The notes beneath the pieces were generated by a model that saw nothing but the letters and a program-made list of their open reading frames with translations, was not told where the DNA came from and did no database searches. Positions 25,655 through 38,248 of a stretch of 64,000 nt of DNA are shown piece by piece. The position numbers were made by a program, and so were the translations under genes. Position 1 is the stretch's first letter. Every line of letters begins with the position of its first letter. The stretch lies in NCBI RefSeq assembly GCF_029962835.1, contig NC_080581.1:21838001-21902000 (forward strand). Direction: 5' to 3'. This DNA is from Magnolia sinica (lineage: Eukaryota > Streptophyta > Magnoliopsida > Magnoliales > Magnoliaceae).

Positions 25655-25855
25655 GTTACTCATCCCTTTGTCTACAAGCCACAATCGACCATCACTTTCT
25701 ATCTCTACCTGTACTCTGAAACCAATACAAATATAACTGGAAAACAATATAAGGAATAAGAAAAAATGAATTTACCTGTACACATCATTAAATGTTTCCC
25801 TATAAGGAGGTGATATTATATCTTTGATAGCCACAACCTATATGACAGAGAAAAA
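25655..25855 (-). pseudogene. Possible two-exon gene fragment, unidentified
   Basis: Read on the minus strand, an open stretch at about 25855-25785 ends at a GTAAAT donor after 'GATGTGTACAG'. A TTTCAG acceptor at about 25723 restarts the frame without phase error, giving roughly 52 residues joined, including 'SPPYRETFNDVYR' and 'GRLWLVDKGMSNQQYEYG', before a stop. I do not recognise the family. It lies between the array and a solo LTR, in the same orientation as the CACTA transposase gene, so it may be part of the same CACTA element (inference). Intact splice signals and phase are the only support. Confidence 0.3.
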
Positions 25856-26249
25856 TGCAACTGATATAGCCTATTACAATTCAAAGGAGAAAAAAGATTT
25901 GTAGCTGCACTGATATTCTAGTTCATTACGAACGGCTGCCTACGTACCCAAAAAGTCAGATTGGGATCAAGCCACTACGTAGTTCTTTTTAATTAAGCAA
26001 GTTACTAAAGGTCATAAATTTCATATTTAACAAATTATCATTGAACGTTGTCTCAAATCATTTCTGGTTGGTGCATTTAAAAAAAATTAAATACACAATC
26101 AATGTATATTCTTGTTACATCTCGTACTGCAACAAGAGACAATGTTCTGTCAATACTTCAGTTATATTTGAAATTGAAATCTATTAATGACTTGGTTAAT
26201 AAAAAATAAATGACAACAAGCCATAATTAATAAAAAGGATGCTAAAGAT
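25856..26249. other. AT-rich spacer, no gene seen
   Basis: Unremarkable AT-rich sequence between the possible exon fragment and the solo LTR. I see no RNA gene, open frame or repeat structure here. Confidence 0.5.
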
Positions 26250-26254
26250 TAAAT

Positions 26255-29200
26255 TGTCACGCACCGAACTCAGAAACCGGGCTCACAAAATTCCCGATCG
26301 CCAAACTCGGAGCCGACAGCCTCCGTAAAACCCCATTCTCGGCTCCCGGCACCCATTTACTAGGTTCCGATCCTAGGATCCTACAAGGATGATTTCTAAT
26401 ATCAATTTGATTGATAATGAGCATAACTATAAGCATAACCCATGAACAATAACCACAAGAACACTATCACAAAATCCACTATGATAAAAAAAATTTAAGT
26501 ACAATGCATCTGAAGGGAATACAAAATAATGTAAAAGATAGAAACTCCGAAAGCTCGTCTGCACGCTACTGCTGCTACTATGCTACGGCTGCGTCCTGGC
26601 GTCACCTGCACGCATCAATCGTGCATAAGCTTATAGAAAGCTTAGAGGGTGGTGTAAGTGTGTGCGCAATATAAGCGTGCTTAGAATGCAAGGTCAGAGT
26701 AATGCGGAATCATGCTGATGCGTATATGAATGCAATCAGCCGTACCAAGGCTATAAGGCCATAACACGCCCATGCGATGCGAGATATAATTCAAGCATGC
26801 CAATCCTCATCATATATCAGTATAGTTCTCATTCTGGATAATCACCAGGGTTTAGTACACTCCAAGTGGCACTGCCACTCTCCTAGCCGCACAGTCCAAG
26901 TGAGCGTAAGAAACCTTACTATCCACCTGGCCAATAGTCTACCAATACCTATTTGGCATGTCGATAGCGAACCCATTCACGAGCTAGTCAAACTCAGCCT
27001 AGTATTGCCCCTTACCCTAGGGCGAGTAAGGCCACACCCCTTTCCAATCGACCACGACATAGTAGGAGACGTGGCCTCCTGGTACTCGGCCCTCATGCGC
27101 TCATATATCCACTCAATCTCGACGTTGGAGTCATCCTCTGGTACCATCGAGTTTAGAGATTTTCATCCAGGGATATCTATGGCGCCCGTATGCTAGAACC
27201 AAACATTTTCGGTATCCAACCCAGCCACCCACGATGTGTCTGTGGAGGCTATGACCCTGATGTTGCTAGGGCATACAATAATCATGATCACACAAATGCA
27301 AGTGCATGAATCACCCTACCAAACATGCAACAATCCTACGCGTACCGAGCGCTCATGTGGGGCGACTCCGCCTATCAGGGAGCCCATAAATGATCTGCCC
27401 AAAGGCATATGCTATGATCAGTCACTTCTCATATCAGGCATACATATGATGCATATGATCATGAATCATGGATCTATGTTATACATGTTATGTGGTGATG
27501 GGCTTTGATTAAAACGAAGATGGGCCTAGACGGCCTACAAACTGCAAGTATGGGCCTATTAATGGGCCCTAGGGAGAGTGACAATGTGGACATTTAATCG
27601 ACATCATCCTTACAATGTGGGCCTCTAACCATCATTATTCCTAAGGCACTACCCATTATAAACATCATTATATACACCACGGAGGAATCACGCATTGCAA
27701 TGGACCTAATTGCGCCCCATTAGGCCTTAAATACATCAATTGGGCTATATCATATGGGCCTTATATTCATCAAGTGAGTCATATCAATGGGCCGCACCAA
27801 TGGGCCTAACGTACATTGCAATAGGCCATAACCCATGGGCCTTGCATACATCACAATAGGCCTCATAATATGGGCCTTATACAATTCAAGGTGGGCCTTA
27901 ATGGACGGCCCATAAATACACCAAGATGGACCTCAATACATGGCCTTAAAATAATCTCCAAAATGGTTGGACAGTTTGGATGAAACTCAAGCATCATGGT
28001 AGGTCCCATAGGGATGGAAGGCATAGATAAATCACATACTTCATAGTGGAGGTCTACACTGATGAAAGGTGTAGACACAATACATACATAAGTGGGTTCT
28101 AAGTAGGACTCACCATAATGTTTATTTTTCACCCAACCTAGGGCCCAACATAATGTTTATTTTTCACCCAGCCTAGGGCCCAACATAATGTTTATTTTCC
28201 ACCCAACCTAGGGCCCAACATAATGTTTATACGCCATCCAAGCTGTTCATAAGGTCACTTGGACCTTGGGACCACTGTGCTATTTATTTGCCATCCAACT
28301 GTTCATAAGGTCACGTAGACCTTGGTAGGGCCCACTGTAATATTTATTTATCATCCAATCTATTCATAAGGTCACGTGGACTTGAGTGGGATTGGGGCCC
28401 ACCGTAACGTTTATTTGCCATACAACCTGTTGATAGGGTCACACGGTTAGGGAGGGGGGCCCACCGTAATATTTATTTATCATTCAACCGGTTTATAAGG
28501 TCACGTGGACCTGGGGGTGGGCCTGAGGCCCACTATAATGTGGTTCACAAATCCAGTCCACTCAGTATGTGTGTCCCACTTGGCTGAGGGTTCAGACCAA
28601 GTTTCAGCCGCATCCAAATTTCAGGTAGGCAACACCAAGTGATTTTATATGTTTTAGGCATGTCTTCACATGATTTTAGATGATGTGGCCCACCTGAGTT
28701 CCGTATACGGCTGATTTTTGGGGTGGCCTCCTAGTCCGAGGGAACCCATCAAATGTATGGTGTTGATGTTCGAAACGCATCACAGTGGGGCCCATAACTG
28801 GGGCCGTGAGCCCCAGCTCATCCGTCTGTCCAAACGCTGCAGGCGCTACCTGTTGGTGTGTCAGCGGCAGCAGCGCTGCCTCTTGGCTGTTTTTTTTAAA
28901 AAGCAGAAATTTTACAGTTTTTCCCCTGTGGGGCCACATCAGCTGGATCCTCTCCAGCCATTGGATTCCATAGTCCAAGACTGACCAAATGAGATCAATA
29001 TGCAACGTGTTTTTGACGAATAGAAGGATCAAAGTGGGTTTTAATGGTAATACCGCTATTTCCTATGGTATGGCCCGCCAAAAATGGGATCAACTTCATT
29101 TTTTGGCTCAACGCCTAAAATAGTCTGAGCAATGAAATAGACGGCGTGGATTATATACATACATCAAGGTGGGGCCTGCATGAGTGGCCCACCCCAAAAG

Positions 29201-30364
29201 CACATTTTTTTCTTTGTTTTTTTTGTAAGTACATATCCTGTCAGTACACGCACTCCATGTAGCCCCTAGCACGTCCAACGTCCAGGGATGCTGGACAGCA
29301 TAGATAAACACATCATTGTGGTGGGTCCCACCTGTACGTGGCCCACACATCAAGGTGGGTCCCACATGAACGTGGCCCACTTGATCAATCCGATGATTGT
29401 GTTTTCCTTTGATCAGGCACGTCCAAACGGACGACCATGTGGGCCACTCGGTGGACGGCCTAGATAGAATGCTTACTTCATGGTGGGCCACACACACACA
29501 TATTAGGTGGGTCATCAACAAGAAAAAGGGAAGAGAGAGATAGATAGAGAGAAGGAGAGAGGTCGGCATAGTGGAGGGGCCCCGCCACTATGGGCCCCTC
29601 ATATGACTACAACACATACATTAGATTAGGTCCCATTACACGTGGGCCATTAAATTGAAAATCAACAGTAAATCACCCACCTCTAGGCCTCCTTCTTGCT
29701 CTCTTAGCCTCCTTAGCTCCTTGCCTTCTCTTTTGATGGTGGTAGATGATAGATCAACGATTGAGATGGGAGATGAGAGAGTAGGGAAAGTGAGCCACAC
29801 TTGGCATTTAGGAGGGAGAGAGCTTGGACGTATGGAGTTTGGGTTGCTTGGGAGATTGAGAAATGAGAGAGAGAGAGAGAGAGAGAGAGTGTGTGAGGTG
29901 ATGGGAATGATAAGAGGTGATGGAGTGATGGGTTGAGTGATGGATAAAGTGATGTGAGGGTTGACTTTAGGTAGCTTGTCTAAGAGAGAGGTAGGGATAG
30001 GGTATGGGTTGCTTGTACTTGACTTGATGTGTGATGTGTACTTGATTAATGGGATTGATTGATTGATTGATGGGATAGGTCATAGAGATTCTCTCAGAAT
30101 TCGTACGCGTGGCGTTTTCTTCGAACTGAACGTGCCTCTACATCTTCTACCCTGGGTATCGGTTCGGTGCGCGAGTCCCGGCGTTGGAACCACGGCGACA
30201 GCGCGGTCGCTAAGGTACAGGTTTCGGTTTGAGCCGACTTCGGTAAGCGGGACTCGGCTTAGGATCACGCGCAAACTTCGGATACGGTGCGAAGGTTGCC
30301 AGAATTAGACCAGAAGGACCGCGGAAGCCAATAGAACGGTACGGATTAGGATACGGTTCTTACA
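26255..30364 (-). mobile_element. Solo LTR of a chromovirus related to the 10-24 kb element, minus orientation
   Basis: The left end TGTCACGCACCGAAC and the next 140 bp are the reverse complement of the end of the 10089-24362 LTRs (shared 'gagccgagaatgggg' and 'ggatcggaacct' words inverted). About 26620-26665 matches 14253-14298 inverted. The right end (30170-30364) matches the start of those LTRs inverted, including the 'gttggaaccacggcgac' region, and finishes TTACA. The 5-bp duplication TAAAT flanks it (26250-26254 and 30365-30369). Length 4110 bp is that of one LTR with no gag or pol, so it is a solo LTR left by LTR-LTR recombination. A GA-rich tract at 29866-29891 corresponds to the CT-rich tract in the other LTRs. 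Confidence 0.88.
28110..28510. repeat. Short tandem duplications within the solo LTR
   Basis: 'cctagggcccaacataatg' is repeated three times at about 28137-28220. A longer unit with 'ttcataaggtcac' and 'atttatttgccatcca' follows at about 85-bp steps to 28500. It looks like local amplification of a foldback-family segment inside the LTR. Confidence 0.65.
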
Positions 30365-30484
30365 TAAATAAATAAATAAGGCAACTTGATCAAAAAAGGA
30401 TTTCAGTGAATAATCAAGTTTTCGTCATACAAATTACCAAAGCATGTCCTAGAGTTCAAAAAGTTAAACAAAACTACTGAATAT

Positions 30485-33400
30485 TCAAATTCTCATCAGA
30501 AATTTGGGCCAAACAACAATTTCACCCAATTGAATATCTTCAAATGTCCTGTCATCATTAAACAACTCTGTTATGTGAACATCGATATCATCTATTACAA
30601 CTCTGATGCATTCTAGAGGAATGCCTGTATTATCTGACACTGCCCACTAGCAACAGTCCGACCATGGATATCTCTCAATTGGCAAATTAGTTCCATCGAT
30701 GGAGTTGTTGCAGAGTCTTCTCGAATACTTGAGGGCTCACCAAATCGACGGTGGGCCTATAAATAAAATAATGGTTTCATGTAAATAATAATGCTATTTT
30801 TATCTTTAAAAATAATAATTATATCATTTGATCACGGCAAATGGAGTACCTAAGATGCAACTGTATCAGGGGAGTGGTGAAGTAGTTGGCTTTGATGAGT
30901 AATTTATTGTCTAAGTTCAACAAATTGTTGCTCAACAATCATACAAAATTCTTACATTTGAGTCATTGATGCTTCAAATTTAGCCTTAATGGACATACGT
31001 GCATTCATCTCTGACCAAGCTTCTATGATGTAGGGGGTGGCAACCTTCATAGTAGTCTTAGAAATACCCAAACCCATGCCCCTAACCCGGCCTCTACTAT
31101 CACGACCACAAACCTAAACAATAATTTTAAAGATTAGTGATCTCTAGTCGGATCCTTACAGTAGAAGACCTGAGCTGCTTGAGATGCAAGAATAAACGGC
31201 TCATCGTCTTCCTTTAAGTTCCGTATAAACCTTCTTAGATTGACAAATATCAAATCTGTTTCGGGATCTATGAAACATCCATTCGATTTATCTTCACTAT
31301 GTACCCAATCACAGTAGAAGACTGCTACTCTGAAGTCAAAGTAGTTCAATTCAAGAATTTGTCTAATGATGTCATAATAAGCGACTTCTTCTTCTATAAG
31401 ATTCCTATCCCTGGCACTTGCCCTGAAGGTAGTTAGCGCTTTCATTGAGACTCCACTATTCTATGTTGTTCTGTTTATTTCAGAATTCGCAGTGTTAAAA
31501 ACATATCCATTTACTGAGTAAGTATTATATGATATGCATTTGAAGTCAGGACCATCGACAATTCTCTTAAATTGAGACACTTCTTTATTATTTAATTAAT
31601 GTCTTAACCAGGGAATGTATTCCATTGATTTTCCTACTGATAGATTACCCTTTCGATTTTGTCCCGTATGTGTTTGGCCCTGGATGTATGTTTGGTACTT
31701 CCTACGAATTCCAAATCATAGCAATTAATTATAAATATATAACAATGTTTATTACCAAAAGCATTTAAAAATATAAAAAAGAATAATATACTTCATTAAC
31801 TTACTCCTCCCATTGATGATTTTCAACGTGATGTTGCAAAACTCATCTGCGTGCTTGTTGGTATTGCACTATAGTAAGATCATAAACTTTTTCTTTCCTA
31901 TCATTTTGGGAATCACTAGCATTTTCATAATCATTATTGAATATTTTTATTCCTTGCTTATGACCTCCTATTATATTATTAGGATAATATTCCATGCAGT
32001 ACATCATAAATTCCTCTATAATGTAGTATTCCGCAATACTGCCCTCTAGGTAAGCTTGATTCATCATATACTTCTTGTATGTTCTCGTCATCCTGTTAAA
32101 TATTAAAATTAGGTATTGATGAAAAAATATAAGCTATTTAAAAAAATTTAATAAATTAAAACAGTTAAAGTTACCTCTCAAAAGGATACATCCATCGATA
32201 TCTGACAGGTCCGCAAACTTGTGCCTCCTCCGCTAAGTGTACAATAGGGTGTGTCATGGAAACGAAAAACGATATTGGAAAATACTTTTCAAAAACACAT
32301 AATGTTTCCATTATTTTATTTTTCATTTATTGAAGTTCCATGCGATGAATTTCTTTAGAACATATGACGTTGAAGAATCTTGACAATTGTATAATGGCGG
32401 CGCGCAATGACTTTTCTTTCTTGAATGAATGTATCAATAATACGGGTAGTAACTGCTGCATTAGAATGTAATAATCATGTGACTTAAGGCCCTTGAGTTG
32501 ATAGTCATCCATATTGATATGATGTTTTCAGTTTGCACTATACCCTCTCGGAACTTTCAAATCACTCAAGGTTCGACAGATGAGTTTTATTTCAGAACTG
32601 GATAATGTGAAAGGAGCTTTAGGCAATAACAACTTACCATTTTTTCCTCTAGCCAATATTTTGATCTTATCTTCATAGCCATAAGATCTTGACGACCTTG
32701 TAAACCATCCTTAGACTTATCCTTCATGTTCATGATTGTTGCAATAAGTTTCTCAGTAACATTTTTCTCAACATGCATTACCTCCAAATTATGATGAATG
32801 GGCATATGCTCCCAATACGGCAATGTAAAGAAGATTGATCTCTTCGACCAAGCTGTAAGGTTAGACTCCTCATCTATGGTCTTCTTCCTCTTATTTCCTA
32901 TATACTTTCCGAACTTGGTTTGTATATTATTCATTTTAACTAATATCTGATCTCCAGACAAATGCTTTGGACCCTGCCGATTTTCATCATTCCCATTGAA
33001 TTGAGATCTTTGGCTCCTAAAGATATGAGCTCTTGTGAGGAATCTTCTGTGCCCCATATAAGTAAACTTCTTTTCATGTTTTAGCCAAATAGAGTCAATC
33101 TCCTCACTACAAACAGGACATGCATACTTTCCTCCTGTCCTACACCCAAAAAGATGTCCATAGGCTAGAAAATCATGTATTGCCCATAATAAAATCGCCT
33201 TCATTGTAAACCTATTCTTCCCGAACGAGTCATATGTTATAAACCCTTTCCACAATTCATTTAATTCTTCAATTAATGGTTGTAAATATAAGTCAATGTC
33301 ATGCCTTGGACCATTTTTTTCAGGAATTAAAAGTGTTAACATAATAAATTCCTTCCGCATGCATAAATGAGGTGGAAGATTATATGGAACAATCATAACA

Positions 33401-33826
33401 GGCCAGCAACTACATGAGATGCTTATATGCCTAAAGGGGTTGAATCCGTTTGTTGTAAGTCCCAACCGAACGCTACGTGGATCCGCAGTAAAATTACTAA
33501 ATTTTCTATTTACAAACTTTCACATAGAAGAATCCACAGGATGACGCATGTACGAGTCATTTTTAGCCCCCTTTGAATGCCACAACATATTCTCTGCAAT
33601 CCATGATACACTATAAAGTCTTTGTAACCTTGGTGTTAATGGGAAGTATCTTAGCACCTTCTATGTTACATGTGAGACTCTTGATCTTCACTTTCCATCT
33701 GCTTGCTTTACATGTAGGACAACTTTCCTTATTAGCATGCTCCTTCCAGTACAGAATACAATCATTATAGCATGCATGTATCACCTCATAGTTCATACCC
33801 AATGAACTGATTAATCTCTTCGCATT
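30485..33826 (-). pseudogene. CACTA transposase, middle and C-terminal part
   Basis: Reading down from 33826: a Cys-rich stretch with 'CILYWKEHANKESCPTC' (33611-33826), then the TNP2 core (33465-32587) with 'MCGLTTNGFNP'-type start, 'ACPVCSEEIDS' and 'HNLEVMHVEKNV', then DUF4218-like sequence (32512-31843, with 'LKSHDYYILMQQLLP' and 'EGSIAEYYIIEEF'), then DUF4216-like sequence (31445-31134, with 'LNYFDFRVAVFYCDWV' and 'EPFILASQAAQVFY'). A tail with 'TELFNDDRTFEDIQLGEIV' ends in a stop at 30485-30487. Frames are interrupted by stops, shifts and possibly introns. This protein would bind element ends and catalyse excision; this copy is dead. Domain names come from family knowledge of plant CACTA transposases. 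Confidence 0.85.
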
Positions 33827-33831
33827 ATAGG
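33827..33831. repeat. Target duplication ATAGG, left of the Athila element
   Basis: Matches 45792-45796. The CACTA reading frame resumes across the two copies, which fixes the insertion point. Confidence 0.85.
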
Positions 33832-36064
33832 TTTTGAGGGTCAAATATTGCATATCGGACCCAGTTGTTGCCTAGATTTATGAACATGGTACCATTTAAT
33901 ATCTCATTTTAATCATGTTTCTGTTGCAGGGAGGAATCAGGAGTGTGGACTGAAAAATAGTATCAAATGCATGGATTTGACGCTCCAGAATCACCAAGGC
34001 AAGGGATGGACTCTAGGAGACCCAGAGCGACAAAATTGTACACCAGGGGTCCGCGAAAATTGAGAAACTGAAGCTCAAGCGGCCTGAAAGTCAGGCAGAA
34101 TGCAAGATCACTGGGTTTCCATCATCGGTTCGGTTCGAAACTCCATACGTGGCTTGAGGACATTAAATTAACCGTACACGTCAAATTTCATCTGTTCAGT
34201 ACCTATGGAAGTGTCCCAACGCACAGATCAGCCCTAAAATCTTGAGTTTGGTCCCACTTGATGTATGGATATGCTCCATTTTTGGTCTCAACTGCTTAAA
34301 TTAAATGAAAAAGAGGTTGCACGGATCAGATTTCTCACATGCATGAGGCTGGGACCCACCGTGCGTACGTGGGAGTGCACAAGGGCTGTACACTCGCAGT
34401 GTACTGAGCAAAGGAAGCAGTCAAACGGGCGTTTGACCGAAATTTCTGCCCAAACGCAGCAGAGCCCGTGTCTGTTTACAACAGACGGACGAACTGTCCG
34501 TCCACCATCCCAGTATGGGCCACCAAAAAGATGATCGGGACCGTCCATCTGTTTCAGAGGGTCAAACCGACCGTACATATGAGGTCTTTCCTAATTTTTG
34601 CTCGCATACACAGGAGAATACTGCCCAAAACGTGGGACAGACGGCTGAATGAAAGCATCGGTGGACCGCATCAACGGACAACCAAAACCGTCCATCTCCA
34701 ACCGGAATTCCGAGGCAAATCCAACCGACGGAGTGGATTTCCTCTCCAGCATCGTTCATGGCCTCCACCAACATCCCAGCGCAAGAACCGCGCAAGCCCT
34801 GTTGCGCGCAGCCGGGACTTCCGGGCCGTTCCTTGATTAAGACGGTGATCGGATCAGCAATCCAAATCGTTCATTTTCATCAACAGGGAGCCGTGACCAC
34901 CTCCAAGAAGTCCGATTCTGATTTTGGACGATCAGTCATCCAAAATCTCGATCCAAACACAAGATGTTTTACGTTCCACTGCGCATACGAACGCGGTTTG
35001 CGTTCCTAGCTGCGTAAGGATTGTCTCCGCAACCTATTTCTAGTAGGACTCTGCAGCAGCTCTCGGAGGACAGCTCTATAAAGAGAGGAGGCTGGAACGT
35101 GGGGAGGGTATTCAATTTTGAAGGCTGGACGTGGAGGCTAAAAGCGTGAAGCAGCAGGTGGGTTTTTCTGCTGGACCGTGGGACTTGCAGCGTTTTGAGG
35201 AGAGCGCTGGAGCAGGGTTGCTGCTGCATGTCAGGGAGAGAGAAAGAGAAAGGATTCAAGCTGCTGGCAGCGTGTGGAGGATTGGAAAGGGCAGGTGGCA
35301 CGTGAGCTAAGCTTGGTTTCCTTTCTTCTTTTCCTTTATATTTCTTTTTATTTTTAAGTTTAGCCGCATCATGCCTATGTGTGGCTAATCCTCTTAGCTA
35401 GGGCTAAGAGGTGAAGCTTGTGGCGAGATGGGAGATACTATTTCCTTCTTTTCATTTAAATTCATGAACTGAAGTTGATTTGTATTAATGGAATGTTTTT
35501 TAGTCTTTAATGGTCTGTTGTGATTGAAATTACAATGCGTCTGCAACGGCTTTAAATATCTCTTTTTCTTTCTTTTTGGATGTTCGTGACGTCAGGCAGC
35601 CCTGTTGTTCACCATCGTCTCCTGGGCATGGTTGGATGATCGTACCCTTCCTAACTTTCATGTACTTTTGATTAGTTGGTAATTAGTTTAATCCTGTTAT
35701 TTGCTTTGTCTCCTGGGCATGGTTAGATGATGGAATCCATTCTAATTCATATACCTTTCATCTCTTGAAAACCAGATCAAGTAAGTTCAGTTTGATTTCC
35801 ATGATTCCTGATGCAGGCAAAAGATCTCCCTGATCCCTACAAGTGGATCCTCTGAATCCCTAGTTTCCTTCCTCTGAATTCCTTAAAGTTTTAGATAACT
35901 ATTCCACAATAATTTCTTAAATTCTATTTAGTTTAGATCGCATCCTAGACTAGTTCTATTTCTATATAGTTTCAGATAACGTACAGGTATCAGTCCCTGT
36001 GGATTCGACCTCGGTCTTACCGAGTTTATTACTACATCACAACCCTATACTTGGGGAGTGAACA
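33832..36064 (+). repeat. 5' LTR of the Athila element (2233 bp)
   Basis: Direct repeat of 43558-45791. The 3' copy begins TGTTGAGGG; this copy reads TTTTGAGGG, so the terminal TG is mutated here. It ends GTGAACA. A TATA box (TATAAA, 35077-35082) lies in both copies and probably sets the transcript start near 35105-35115. Confidence 0.92.
35077..35082 (+). promoter_or_regulatory. TATA box of the Athila LTR
   Basis: CTATAAAGAGAGGAGG is conserved in both LTRs (second copy at 44803-44808) and is preceded by a GC-richer region, as expected for the U3 promoter. Confidence 0.6.
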
Positions 36065-36070
36065 AGTTTT

Positions 36071-36088
36071 TGGCGCCATTGCTGGGGA
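36071..36088 (+). other. Primer-binding site, tRNA-Asp type
   Basis: TGGCGCCATTGCTGGGGA lies 6 bp after the 5' LTR. It matches the plant Athila/Tat consensus, complementary to the tRNA-Asp 3' end, with two transition differences. Confidence 0.85.
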
Positions 36089-36840
36089 CTGACGGTTACA
36101 ATTCTCTGAAATTAATTGGTTTTAGGATTAGTTTAAGATTAGGATTTTACTAACCTTAGTTTTTTATTTATTTTTATTTGAGTTCAAAACTAACTTATTT
36201 CCTGTTTTATAGGATCTTGACATAAGTTTCTCAATTGGTAATTCCTTCCTAATCTCTCTACTTTTTCTTATTTTTTTAGAATTAGGGTTTAAAATTTTAG
36301 AATTTTTTTTAATTCTAGTACCCTCCCTTCTGTAGGAAATAGTTTATTTTTAGAAATTAGGTTATTTCTTTCCCTTTTTAGAAATTAACTTTCTATTTTT
36401 ATTTTAGTAACTTTCTAATTCTAACTCTCTTAGAATCTAATTTGTTTCCTAATTTATTTTTAGAATTTTTGTTTAGAAACTAACCTTCCTATTTTGTAGG
36501 CCTTTAAGATAGAAATTTCTAATTCGGTAAGCTCCTTCCCTACTTTCTATTTTTCAGTTCTCTTTTCATAATTTACTTTCTAGTTTAGGTCTTTCCTAAT
36601 TTATTTTAGAAATTTCCACTTTCTTTTAGGAATTCCTTCTTTTAGAAATTAATTTACTACTATTTTTCTTTTAAAGGATCGTTCTTCTCTTTTTAGAATC
36701 TAACTTATTTTGTTTTATTTTGTAGGTCCTTAACTTAGGGGCTTCAATTTGGTAATTTCCTTCCAACTCTCCCTCTCTTCCTTTTTAGATTTTCTTTTCC
36801 TTTCTTAGGATTAGGATTTGAATTTAATTGAGGGCTGCGA
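36089..36840 (+). other. Athila leader, no gene
   Basis: T-rich leader with several diverged repeats of 'ttttctatttt..agaattag' and 'taggaccttaa' types. No open frame is supported. Confidence 0.6.
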
Positions 36841-36847
36841 GTGTTTC

Positions 36848-38248
36848 ATGCCCAAGTGGGCCCGTAACAACACTCGACGTCTCTTGACTGAAGGAGGATT
36901 GGTTGAGGGGTTGATTATCCATCGCAGGACTACACACCACTCGAAATCCCTTGAGTTAAGTGAAGTTATGGCTGAAGACCAACCTCCTCTACTTCCACCC
37001 AGGGTGGAGGATACCGAAGATGAGAATGAGGTGCAACAGGCACCCCCGCCTCGTACTTTACGAGATTATCTACAACCGGTGGGAGTAAGTATACCCTCAT
37101 GCATGATTTTTCCTGAAAACACAGGACAAATGGACATCAAGCCAGGAGTTATCCAACTCCTTCCCAAATTCCATGGACTTGAATCAGAGAGTCCTTATTT
37201 ACATTTGAAAGAGTTCGATGAGATTATAGCTACATTATGTTTTCCTAATGTATCTGAGGATACAATTAGGCTGAAACTCTTTCCTTTTTCCTTAAAAGAG
37301 AAAGCTAAGACGTGGTTACATTCACTGTGTCCTAGATTCATTGGCACATGGAACGACATGCAGAGGGAATTCATAAAAAAATTCTTCCCACATCACAAAA
37401 CGATTACCCTCAGAAAAGTAATCATGAACTTTGCCCAAAAGGAAGATGAAACATTCTTCCAATGTTGGGAAAGGTTCAAAGATTTGGTCAGTTCATGCCC
37501 ACAACACGGTTTTGAAACGTGGCGCATTACAAATTTTTTCTATGATGGACTGACATCTTCCATGCGCCAAATGGTCGAGACAATGTGTAATAGAGAGTTC
37601 ATCAATAAAGATGTTGACGAGGTATGGGATTACCTCGATGGTCTCGCTGAAAAAACACAATCATGGGACTATTACCCAATGGCGAACACCACATCTAGGC
37701 CGACTCAATTAAAGGAGAAAGGTGGATTATATCTCTTGAAAGAAGAGGATGATCTCAAGTGTAAAGTGACTACGCTCATAAAGAAAGTTGAGGCCATGGA
37801 AGGAAAGAAGGATAAGGTCAATGAAATTGTTTGCGGCATCTGTGATTGCAACATTCATACAACTGAAAATTGTCCTACAATACCCGCCTTTCGAGGAGTG
37901 TTGAATGAACAAGCTAATGCCGTAAACAACTATCAAAGACCTTTTACTGGACCTAACTCTAATACATACAATCCTGGCTGAAAAAATCATCCAAACTTTA
38001 GTTGGAGGAATGGACAAATGGCTACTCCTCCAGATTTCTTTAATCAAAATCCAAATCAAGTGAAACCTCAAGAGGAACCGGTTCAAAATCCCATACAAGA
38101 GCTGGCTCAGGCAATGCGGGGAATTACAGATTTTATGCAAAAGATAGATTCTCGTATGACGATTATAGAAAAGGGGATGCTTCCTGCACAACCTCTCCCC
38201 AATCCTAAACTGCAGTACGAGATTAATGATCCCAGCTCTTCAAATTAG
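36848..38248 (+). pseudogene. gag of the Athila element
   Basis: Capsid-type polyprotein. In-frame ATGs are at 36848 and 36968; the second starts the region that looks conserved ('MAEDQPPL'), so either may be the start. The retrotransposon-gag domain spans about 37150-37680 ('LPKFHGLESESPYLHLKEF', 'KLFPFSLKEKAKTWL', 'FFYDGL'). A zinc knuckle of CX2CX4HX4C form (CGICDCNIHTTENC) lies near 37830-37875. The frame is closed by TGA at 37979-37981, where a Trp codon is expected, then stays open from 37982 to a TAG at 38246-38248. The same frame continues into the protease region. Confidence 0.88.

Noticed and set aside
26777-27508. Open frames of 139 and 90 codons on the plus strand within the solo LTR
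   Set aside because: They lie in LTR sequence on the antisense strand, have no recognisable motif, and correspond to non-coding parts of the 10-24 kb element's LTR.
34265-35301. Open frames of 80-120 codons in the Athila LTRs (also 44069-45028)
   Set aside because: They overlap each other on both strands and cover the LTR promoter; they reflect GC-richer LTR sequence.
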